A stretch of 38,492 bases of DNA from DTU089 sp002440045. GTDB lineage: Bacteria > Bacillota > Clostridia > Oscillospirales > Acutalibacteraceae. The stretch is from the NCBI GenBank assembly GCA_937885695.1, contig CALABP010000093.1, positions 1 through 38,492 of the forward strand, written 5' to 3'. Numbering within the stretch: position 1 is the first letter of the stretch; every line of letters begins with the position of its first letter. Under the pieces are notes generated by a model that saw nothing but the letters and a program-made list of their open reading frames with translations, made no database searches and had not been told where the DNA came from. Positions 31,695-38,492 of this stretch are shown piece by piece. Made by a program: the position numbers and the translations under genes.

Positions 31695-34058
31695 ATGTAT
31701 AAATTTGACGCTGTAAAAACCACCGATATGGCAAAAGCTCTTTTCAAAGAAGAAAGAGCAATAAACCACCTTGAAGGCTGGTTTTTAATGAAAGAAAACG
31801 AAGCCGCCGCCGAAAGTAAATACGAGGGCTTTTCGCCTATGGAAAAAGCCGCGCTTAAATTTCGCGACGCACTTAACGCACTGCCGCTTTCAATAAGCGA
31901 CAACGCCGTTTTTGCGGGAACTCAGCGCGACGCTTTTGCAAGAAGCTATGCGCTTATTAACCCCTCTTTTAAGGTCGAAACATTCGCGGGCTATTGCGAC
32001 CCGACGGCTGTTTACGGCGATATTGACGAAACGCCCGAATTTACAAAAGAGCGAATCGGGCGTTTAAGAGAAACCGACAAAAACACGCCCTATGTTAAAG
32101 AGCTTACAAAGGTTTATTCCTCCTGCGAAAAGCACACGGGCGAGGTCGCGTATTTTATAGAACAGGTTACGGGTCACCTTATACCCGATATGCGCTATGC
32201 GCTTAAATACGGCGTTCTTAAAATGATTGCCGACATCGAAGAAAAAGAAAAAGACTGTAAAGAAGAGCAAAAGCACAATTACGAAGCTATGAAAACAGCT
32301 CTTAACTGCGCGCTTATTCTTGCAAAAAGATACAGCCTTATTGCGGAAGAAAAATTAAAAACAGCAAGCGGCGAAAGAAAAGAGCAGCTTTCTCTTCTTT
32401 TTGACACCTTAAACAAAGTGCCCGCCCGCGGCGCCGAAACGCTTTATGAAGCAATTCAGAGCTTTATAATTATGTGGGAAGTAATGTGCCTTGAACAGGC
32501 GCCCAACCCGTTTGCTTTTTCTGTAGGAAACGCCGACAGAATTTTTGAGCCGTACCGCGCGCACGACGGTCTCGGACGCGACGAAACCGCTGCCCTTTTA
32601 AAGCATTTTCTTGTGTTCTTCAACGTTGCCGACAGAAGCTGGGCAATATCGCAGAACCTTATAGTCAGCGGAAGAGACAAAGACGGGCGCGACCTTACAA
32701 ACGACACGACATATGCGCTTCTTGACGCATATTACGATATGAACCTGCCGCAGCCGATTCTTTCCGTAAAGCTTCACAAAAACACACCCGAAAAGCTTTA
32801 TCGCGAGCTTGGACGTTTCCTTTTCACGCCGGGCTGCCTTACGCCGTCATTTTTTAACGACGACTCGCTCTTTAAAGTGCTTCCGAAAGCCGGCATAGAT
32901 ATTGACGACGTTGCCGACACCGCGATTGCGGGCTGCCAGGAGCCGCTTATTATGGGCAAGGACAACGGCAACACCACAAACAGCTGGTTCAATTTGGGCA
33001 AAATTCTGGAGCTCACTTTAAACGACGGTTTTTCGACCGTTACGGGCAAAGAGATTGGCACTGTATGCGAAAAAACAGACGCGCTTTCGGCGCTCAAAAA
33101 TGTTCGCGAACGTTTTTATAAAAACGCCGAATACTTCTGCAATGCGATGATTGACGCCGCAAACGGCGCTTCAAAAGCCATATCTTATCTTCCCGTACCG
33201 TTCCTTTCAACGCTTATGGGCGGCATTGATACTGGCTATGACACGCGCGACACACATCATAAAGGCACAAAATACAACGGCAGCGGCTGTCTTATTCACG
33301 GCGTAAGCGTTGTTTCGGACTCGTTTGTCGCTATCGACCGCCTTTTAAAAGAGCGCCCCGAGGACGCCGAAAGACTTCTTGAAGCGTTAAGAACGAATTT
33401 TGAAAATGACGAAGAATTGCGCGACTATATGCTTGCCGCGCCGAAATTCGGCAACAATGACGAATGTGCCGACAAAGAAGCGGTTGAGCTTACAAACAGA
33501 ATAGCCGATATGGTAAGAAGCAAAAAGAATTACCTCGGCAACAACTTCCGTCCCGATTTTTCAACGCCGTCAACTCACCTTCTTTACGGCTATTGGGTCG
33601 GCGCGCTCCCCTGCGGAAGAAAATCGCGCGATATGCTCAACTACGGACTTGACCCGCTTTACGGCGAGGCTCAAAACGGGCTCGGTTTCAGAACGCTCTC
33701 CATTATGAAGCTTCCGTTTGACAAAATGTGCGGCGGCTATGCTTCGCACTTCGGCATCGACCCGAAATATTTTGTTTCGGGCGACTATGACGGCAAGGGT
33801 GTTGAGTTCCGCGACAAGGTAATAAGACCGCTGTTTTTCAACCCGCTTAACAAGGCAACCTCGCCTTTCTATCTCTATGTAAACGTGACCACCGCCGAAA
33901 TTTTAAGAAAAGTGCTTGCAGAGCCTAAAAAATATGCTCCGTCGGGCGTTTACATTATGCGTATTCACGGCACGTTCGTTAACTTTCTTGACCTTTCGCC
34001 CGCAATTCAGCAGGATATTATAAGAAGGCTTGACCCTGCTTCAACCTGCCTTTGCTGA
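31695..34058 (+). CDS. Glycyl radical enzyme with an atypical radical-site motif
   Basis: A 787-residue glycyl radical enzyme (PFL/dehydratase superfamily). The thiyl-forming site is AGCQEP (Cys414, Glu416), in the C-x-E form typical of the dehydratase/lyase branch, not the Cys-Cys of PFL. The barrel blocks KGTKYNGSG, APKFGNNDE and GALPCGRKS are present. At the C-terminus the radical motif, normally R-V-(A/S)-G-Y, reads MRIHGTFVNF with Gly759 kept but His and Thr beside it. The tail then follows the usual pattern (QQDIIRR) and ends in an unusual STCLC. The ATG at 31695 has GAGGTG upstream. Neighbouring kinase and isomerase suggest a sugar or polyol phosphate substrate. The reaction is not predictable. 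Confidence 0.9.
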   Translation: MYKFDAVKTTDMAKALFKEERAINHLEGWFLMKENEAAAESKYEGFSPMEKAALKFRDALNALPLSISDNAVFAGTQRDAFARSYALINPSFKVETFAGYCDPTAVYGDIDETPEFTKERIGRLRETDKNTPYVKELTKVYSSCEKHTGEVAYFIEQVTGHLIPDMRYALKYGVLKMIADIEEKEKDCKEEQKHNYEAMKTALNCALILAKRYSLIAEEKLKTASGERKEQLSLLFDTLNKVPARGAETLYEAIQSFIIMWEVMCLEQAPNPFAFSVGNADRIFEPYRAHDGLGRDETAALLKHFLVFFNVADRSWAISQNLIVSGRDKDGRDLTNDTTYALLDAYYDMNLPQPILSVKLHKNTPEKLYRELGRFLFTPGCLTPSFFNDDSLFKVLPKAGIDIDDVADTAIAGCQEPLIMGKDNGNTTNSWFNLGKILELTLNDGFSTVTGKEIGTVCEKTDALSALKNVRERFYKNAEYFCNAMIDAANGASKAISYLPVPFLSTLMGGIDTGYDTRDTHHKGTKYNGSGCLIHGVSVVSDSFVAIDRLLKERPEDAERLLEALRTNFENDEELRDYMLAAPKFGNNDECADKEAVELTNRIADMVRSKKNYLGNNFRPDFSTPSTHLLYGYWVGALPCGRKSRDMLNYGLDPLYGEAQNGLGFRTLSIMKLPFDKMCGGYASHFGIDPKYFVSGDYDGKGVEFRDKVIRPLFFNPLNKATSPFYLYVNVTTAEILRKVLAEPKKYAPSGVYIMRIHGTFVNFLDLSPAIQQDIIRRLDPASTCLC

Positions 34059-34067
34059 GGTGCGTTT

Positions 34068-35438
34068 ATGAAAACCTTACTCGGAATAGACATCGGAACG
34101 ACCTCGGTTTGCGCGGTGCTTCTTTCGCCCGAAAGCGGCGAAACGTTAAAAAGCGTTACACTGCCGAATGAAAGCGAATTAGCACCGCAATTTCCGTTTG
34201 AAAAAGCGCAAAACCCCGAAAAAATTCTTGAAACGGTAAAAAACGCCGTAACAGCCCTCGGAAAAAGCGATATTTGCGCCGTTGGCGTAACGGGGCAAAT
34301 GCACGGAATACTTTATCTTGATAAAGACAACAGGCCCTGCTCGCCGCTTTACACATGGCAAGACGGCAGAGGGAACGAAAAGTTTTCGCCGTCCGCAACT
34401 TACGCAGAGCATCTTTCGGCGCTCACAAAAATAAAAGCCGCTTCGGGATTTGGGCTTACAACACATTTTTATAACAAAGAAAACGGACTTGTCCCGAAAA
34501 ACGCCGCAAAGCTCTCGACGATACATGACTACACCGTCTCGGTAATTACAAACACCGCCCCCGTAACGCACACGTCGGACGCGGCAAGCCTCGGTTTTTT
34601 TGACCTTGAAGCGCTCGATTTTGACAGCGCGGCACTTAAAAAAGCCGGAATAGACAGGGCGTTTTTGCCGACAGTAAAAAAAGACGCCGAAACCGCAGGC
34701 GTGACCTCGGGCTGTGAATTTTTAAAAGACGGCATACCCGTTTGCGTTGCTTTGGGCGACAATCAGGCAAGCTTTTTAGGCTCGGTAAAATCGCCCGAAA
34801 CGTCTTTGCTCGTTAACGTCGGCACGGGAAGTCAGGTGTCGTTTGTTACAAACAAAAAAACTGCTCCCCCATCTGGTGAAATTCGCCCGCTTTACAATGA
34901 CAAATACCTTTTTGTCGGCTCTTCTCTTTGCGGCGGCAGAGCATACGGAATACTTAAAGATTTCTTTTTTATCTGTTCAAAAGCTTTCGGTTTTGAAGCA
35001 AAGGACCTTTATAAAAAAATGGACGAACTTGCTTTATTTGCAAAAGAAACTGACGGCGGCGGGCTTTTTGTTAACTGCGAATTTTGCGGCACGCGTGAAA
35101 ATCCCGAAAAGCGCGGCGCTATACTTAATATAAGCGACAAAAACTTTACGCCGCAAAACCTTTCTTTAGGTGTACTGAAGGGCGTTGCAGACGAGCTTTT
35201 TAATATGTACTGCGAAGCGAAACCGCTTTTAGACGCAAAACCTCTTTTTCTTATAGGCTCCGGCAACGGCATAAGAAAAAGCGAGCTTTGGCAAAGAATT
35301 TTTGAAGAAAAATTCGGTATGAAGCTTTTCATTCCGAAAAATACCGAAGAAGCGTCAACAGGCGCGTGCATTTTTGCCGCCGCAGCTTCGGGACTTTTTA
35401 AAAGCGTTGAAGACGCCCAAAAATCATTATTGAAATGA
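34068..35438 (+). CDS. FGGY-family carbohydrate kinase (sedoheptulokinase-like)
   Basis: A 456-residue two-domain sugar kinase. The N-terminal phosphate loop GIDIGTTSV, the block GVTGQMHGILYLD, the sugar-site YTWQDGRG, the catalytic Asp in ALGDNQASFLG (about 231) and the adenosine-side GTGSQVS are visible. Among FGGY kinases the TGQMHG and HDY patterns look closest to sedoheptulokinase. It would phosphorylate a free sugar, ketose or polyol with ATP. It starts 9 bases after the glycyl radical enzyme stop; its ribosome site GAGGTG overlaps that stop, so expression is coupled. This is the strongest hint that the radical enzyme acts on a phosphorylated or related sugar. Confidence 0.88.
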   Translation: MKTLLGIDIGTTSVCAVLLSPESGETLKSVTLPNESELAPQFPFEKAQNPEKILETVKNAVTALGKSDICAVGVTGQMHGILYLDKDNRPCSPLYTWQDGRGNEKFSPSATYAEHLSALTKIKAASGFGLTTHFYNKENGLVPKNAAKLSTIHDYTVSVITNTAPVTHTSDAASLGFFDLEALDFDSAALKKAGIDRAFLPTVKKDAETAGVTSGCEFLKDGIPVCVALGDNQASFLGSVKSPETSLLVNVGTGSQVSFVTNKKTAPPSGEIRPLYNDKYLFVGSSLCGGRAYGILKDFFFICSKAFGFEAKDLYKKMDELALFAKETDGGGLFVNCEFCGTRENPEKRGAILNISDKNFTPQNLSLGVLKGVADELFNMYCEAKPLLDAKPLFLIGSGNGIRKSELWQRIFEEKFGMKLFIPKNTEEASTGACIFAAAASGLFKSVEDAQKSLLK

Positions 35439-35447
35439 GGTTGTTTT

Positions 35448-36506
35448 ATGGATTTGAAAGCTCTTGCTTCAAAACCCGTATTTTTTGAAAAAAACAGGGT
35501 GTTCAGAGTATATCTCGGCGGAAAGCTGTTTTCATCCTTTTTCGGCGACGACAGCGAAGACACCTTTTATCCCGAAGAATGGATATGCTCTCTTACAAAA
35601 GCTCTTAACGAGGGCAGTACCGATGAATTTGAGGGACTTTCGACCGTGCGCGGCACAGACGTAAAATTTTGCGACCTTGTAAATAGCGAAAAAGAGCTTA
35701 TGCTCGGCGGCAGAAAGTCGTTTGACGTGCTTGTTAAAGCGCTTGACTCCGCAATAAGACTGCCCGTTCAGGCTCACCCCGACAAGGCTTTTTCAAGAAA
35801 GTATTTCAATTCGGATTTCGGCAAGGCGGAGTCGTGGCTCGTCCTTGACAAGCGCGAGGGCGCGGCGGTATACTTCGGATTTAAAGACGGCGTAACAAGA
35901 GCCGATTTTGAAAAAGCCGTAAACGACAGCGAAACCGACAAAGGCGCCATGGAACGTCTTTTAAATAAAATACCCGTTGAAGTTGGCGATGTATTTTTTG
36001 TGCCCGCAAAAGCAATTCACGCAATCGGCGCGGGCTGCCTTATGCTTGAAGTGCAGGAGCCGACGGACTTTACAATTCAGCCCGAGCGTTTTTGCGGCGA
36101 TTACAGGCTTTCTGACAACGAAATGTATATAGGTCTTGAAAAGTCCGACGCATTAGATGTTTTTGACTACAGCTTTTCGCTTGACGACGTAAAGAAAAAA
36201 TGCGTCAAGACCCCAAAAACCGTTTATGAAAACAGCGGCTGTAAAAAAGACGCGCTTATCACAAAGGACGACACGCCCTGCTTTTCGCTTTTGCGCTATA
36301 CCGTCAAAAACGGCGAAACCGAGCCGCTTTCTTCGCCGTGCATATATGTTGTGACCGACGGCAGCGGCGAGCTTTCATGCGGCAGTGAAACAATTCACAT
36401 TAAAAAGGGCGACTATTTCTTTATGCCCTTCTCGTGCGACAAAAAATACACCGCAAAAAGCTCTTCAAATCTTACGGTTGCGGCGTGCTTCCCGCCGGAA
36501 AAATGA
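35448..36506 (+). CDS. manA: Class I mannose-6-phosphate isomerase
   Basis: A 352-residue zinc-dependent isomerase of the type I phosphomannose isomerase family, interconverting mannose 6-phosphate and fructose 6-phosphate. The zinc ligands are seen in PVQAHPDKAF (Gln, His), the Glu in LMLEVQEPTDF and the His in AIHAIGAGC. The start region has the family EEWICS. A C-terminal cupin domain ends the protein. GAGG precedes the ATG, 9 bases after the kinase. In this operon it may handle the phosphorylated product of the kinase or the radical enzyme instead of ordinary mannose; that is inference. Confidence 0.9.
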   Translation: MDLKALASKPVFFEKNRVFRVYLGGKLFSSFFGDDSEDTFYPEEWICSLTKALNEGSTDEFEGLSTVRGTDVKFCDLVNSEKELMLGGRKSFDVLVKALDSAIRLPVQAHPDKAFSRKYFNSDFGKAESWLVLDKREGAAVYFGFKDGVTRADFEKAVNDSETDKGAMERLLNKIPVEVGDVFFVPAKAIHAIGAGCLMLEVQEPTDFTIQPERFCGDYRLSDNEMYIGLEKSDALDVFDYSFSLDDVKKKCVKTPKTVYENSGCKKDALITKDDTPCFSLLRYTVKNGETEPLSSPCIYVVTDGSGELSCGSETIHIKKGDYFFMPFSCDKKYTAKSSSNLTVAACFPPEK

Positions 36507-36518
36507 TGAGGTAATTTT

Positions 36519-37277
36519 ATGTTTGAAAATCTTTTAAAAGTTAAAACATGGAACGACGAAACGCTCAGAAGCTTTTATAACGAGCTTTACGACTTTTTTG
36601 ACGAGGACAAGTGCGCTTATGTGTGCGATGTGTCAAAAGAGCTTTTAAGCCGCGGCGGCAGTGAAAATCTGCGCTGTGCCGAAGAAATGCTTCTTTTTTG
36701 CGAAGATAATTTTTTTAATACCGATGACTCGGACTGCAAAGCCGCAGTTTATTACAGGCTTGCAAAGCTTTATGAAGAAGAGAAAGAGGATTTTTCAAAA
36801 GCATACGAATATTATGAAAAATATTCTCTTGCCAACACAAAATTCGGCGGCACTGCCTGCATTTTGACAAAGGCGCTTTTGCTGAAAGACGGTTTTACTT
36901 ATTCCGATGAGCTTGAAAAAAAGCTTTTGAGAAGCTACGGCGAGCCTGATTTGGGTTTAAGAAACGACAGATTTTATGAAGCCGCCGCAAACCTTATTGT
37001 CGCGCGGCACAACGGCAAAGAGGACGAGGCAAAAAACTACAGAAAACAGCTTCTTGCAATAGTAAAATCGGACGAGCTTTTGTTTCTTGACATTTTCTTT
37101 AAAAAAGACGATATAAGAGACGTTTTATCTTTGAGCACCGTCGCAAAAGAATTTGTAAACTCTCTTAAAGCCGAAATCGAGGCCGAAAAAGAAGCCGAGA
37201 AAGCGCGCGAAGAAGCCGAAAAGGCGCAAAACGAAGAAGCTGAAAATGCTCAAAGCGAAAAAGCCGAAAAAGAATAA
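36519..37277 (+). CDS. TPR-like protein with a charged coiled-coil tail, unknown function
   Basis: A 252-residue soluble protein. The middle (about 80-110) has a tetratricopeptide-like helix pair (AAVYYRLAKLYEEEKEDFSKAYEYYEKY); weaker helical pairs flank it. The last 35 residues are a Glu/Lys/Ala run with repeated EAEKA units, probably a single charged helix or coiled coil. No catalytic motif is visible. It starts 12 bases after manA with GAGG upstream, so it belongs to the operon. It could be an adaptor for the pathway or just a co-transcribed protein. I do not recognise the family. Confidence 0.75.
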   Translation: MFENLLKVKTWNDETLRSFYNELYDFFDEDKCAYVCDVSKELLSRGGSENLRCAEEMLLFCEDNFFNTDDSDCKAAVYYRLAKLYEEEKEDFSKAYEYYEKYSLANTKFGGTACILTKALLLKDGFTYSDELEKKLLRSYGEPDLGLRNDRFYEAAANLIVARHNGKEDEAKNYRKQLLAIVKSDELLFLDIFFKKDDIRDVLSLSTVAKEFVNSLKAEIEAEKEAEKAREEAEKAQNEEAENAQSEKAEKE

Positions 37278-37304
37278 TTATATTTAGCATTTTAAGGAGG
37301 CATT

Positions 37305-38387
37305 ATGGCTAAGGGACTTCCCAATTCACACAGATATATAAAGAACCTTCAGGAACCGCTCTCTTTTTCAAGCGACGGAAAATTCAGAATACTTCATCTT
37401 ACCGACATTCACGAGGTTGACCCCGAAATGGACGACGATGAAAACAGGCTTATTCCCGAAAACCGCACCAAGGAAACAATGAACGTAATCGAGCACTGTT
37501 TGGAAGAAGCAAAGCCCGACCTTGTTGTTTTCGGCGGCGACAATATAAGCGGCTATTGGCAGGAATTTACATACGACTATATGTACAAAACGATAAAGCG
37601 CATTGTTGAGCCGATTAAAAAACGTAACATTCCGCTTGCAATTGTTTTCGGCAATCACGACGCCGAAGCCGAATACGCCCTCCCCTTTTTAAACAAGGAA
37701 AATCAAATATCCGTTTATTGCGAATATGAAAATTTCAGAAGCTCTTTTAACGACGAAGATGTTTTCGGCTGTGCAAACTGCTCGCTGCCGATACTTTCGA
37801 GCGACAAAAGCCGCGTTGCCTTTAACATTTGGTGCATTGACTCAAACGATTATCTGCGAGACGAAAAACACCGCGTCATTAAAGACGGCGGCTATGCCGA
37901 AGTAGACTCATCACAAATCGAATGGTATGAAAAAAGAGCAAAAGAATTGAAAGACAAAAACGGCGGAAAAACCGTTCCCGCAATTCTTTTTCAGCATATC
38001 CCTGTGCTTCAGGAATACGACCTTTTAAAAGAAGCAGAAAAACGCGAAGGCGCTTTTGAACACGACGGAAAATATTATGAAGTAAAAGACGGTGCATTTT
38101 CAAACGGCGTTATGCGCGAGGCACCCTGCCCGCCGAAGCACGGCCGCGCGCAGTTTGAAAGCTGGAAAAAGACGGGCGATATTATCGCCGCATTTTTCGG
38201 TCACGACCACACCAACACCTTCACGGCAAACCTTGACGGGATAGACCTTGTTCAGACAATCGGCGCGGGATACCACACCTACGGAAAAGAGCGCGGCGGA
38301 CGTATTATCGTTCTTGACGAGAACCGCCCCGATTCATACGAAAGCCGATTGATTTTTGCAAACAGAATAACGGACGGGGAAATCTGA
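37305..38387 (+). CDS. Calcineurin-like metallophosphoesterase, soluble paralogue
   Basis: A 360-residue metallophosphoesterase with all metal-site motifs: TDIHE, GGDN, GNHDAEAE, FQHIPV and GHDH. It resembles the purple-acid-phosphatase-like/Dcr2-type group. It lacks the hydrophobic C-terminal anchor of its paralogue at 12447-13571, to which it matches in the blocks DGKFRI, SQIEWYE, PAILFQHIPV and AAFFGHDH. GGAGG precedes the ATG, 27 bases after the TPR-like gene, so it is probably the last gene of the glycyl radical operon and may dephosphorylate an intermediate. The substrate is not readable. Confidence 0.87.
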   Translation: MAKGLPNSHRYIKNLQEPLSFSSDGKFRILHLTDIHEVDPEMDDDENRLIPENRTKETMNVIEHCLEEAKPDLVVFGGDNISGYWQEFTYDYMYKTIKRIVEPIKKRNIPLAIVFGNHDAEAEYALPFLNKENQISVYCEYENFRSSFNDEDVFGCANCSLPILSSDKSRVAFNIWCIDSNDYLRDEKHRVIKDGGYAEVDSSQIEWYEKRAKELKDKNGGKTVPAILFQHIPVLQEYDLLKEAEKREGAFEHDGKYYEVKDGAFSNGVMREAPCPPKHGRAQFESWKKTGDIIAAFFGHDHTNTFTANLDGIDLVQTIGAGYHTYGKERGGRIIVLDENRPDSYESRLIFANRITDGEI

Positions 38388-38388
38388 C

Positions 38389-38492
38389 GCGGCAAAGCCG
38401 CTTGAGCCGTTAGCTATTAGCTATTAGCTATTAGCTGTTAGCCATTGTACCCGCTGCGCGGGAGCCGTGGGAACGCTTACGCGTTCCGGCGG
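38389..38492. repeat. Repeat cluster at the right end of the window
   Basis: GCGGCAAAGCCGC hairpin (38389-38401), then a short tandem tract of TTAGCTA units with a variant end (about 38409-38442), a CCCGC/GCGGG hairpin, and 24 bases (38469-38492) identical to positions 3-26. The parts match the family seen at 1-560, where an inverted relative of the TTAGC tract stands near 420-445. No terminator T tract follows the last gene. Confidence 0.8.

Noticed and set aside
1..38492. Circular plasmid or phage suggested by identical ends
   Set aside because: The content is chromosomal housekeeping genes; no replication, partition, integrase or virion genes are seen.

Overview
The window reads as chromosome of an anaerobic, endospore-forming Gram-positive bacterium, most likely an uncultured gut clostridium of the Oscillospirales/Ruminococcaceae type. 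Three things point that way: the sporulation genes yqfC, yqfD and a ylbJ-like gene; the Firmicutes-typical order yqfC-yqfD-phoH-ybeY-dgkA-era-(yqzL-like)-recO-mutS2; and an oxygen-sensitive glycyl radical enzyme with its activase. Strong GGAGG-type ribosome sites and TTGACA/TATAAT promoters agree. The assignment is inferred from gene content only.

Layout. 1-590 is non-coding and full of short palindromic repeats, followed by a tRNA-Pro(CGG) on the minus strand. 804-8557 (minus) is the sporulation/RNA-processing/DNA-repair cluster. 8636-9943 (plus) holds a ylbJ-like membrane protein and a small Cys-rich protein, then a divergent PRPP synthetase-like gene. 11519-12383 holds two small membrane proteins (DUF2752, DUF4234). 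12447-17334 is a run with a membrane-anchored metallophosphoesterase, a GH27 alpha-galactosidase-like enzyme with an inserted beta-rich module, a DUF975 membrane protein with a hexapeptide-repeat tail, and an acetyltransferase. 17491-21940 (minus) is glnA, an ANTAR RNA-binding regulator, an SGNH hydrolase and ligA. gdhA is divergent from glnA, and its short leader carries an intrinsic terminator. An AAA/DUF4143 ATPase follows.

25144-27953 (minus) pairs a ceramidase-like protein with a membrane-anchored serine hydrolase, translationally coupled. mntP follows, then a non-coding inverted-repeat (MITE-like) element, then an LCAT-like hydrolase. The last third, 30935-38387 (plus), is one tight unit: radical SAM activase, glycyl radical enzyme, FGGY sugar kinase, class I mannose-6-phosphate isomerase, a TPR-like protein of unknown function, and a second metallophosphoesterase paralogous to the one at 12447.

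How the genes fit together. glnA, the ANTAR protein and gdhA form an ammonia-assimilation locus with divergent promoters and a probable attenuation step. The activase, glycyl radical enzyme, kinase and isomerase look like a dedicated anaerobic sugar or polyol pathway. The enzyme keeps the catalytic Cys and the radical Gly but has an atypical radical-site motif, so its substrate is not predictable; this is the best candidate for an undescribed system here. The first and last 24 bases of the window are identical and belong to the same dispersed intergenic repeat family.
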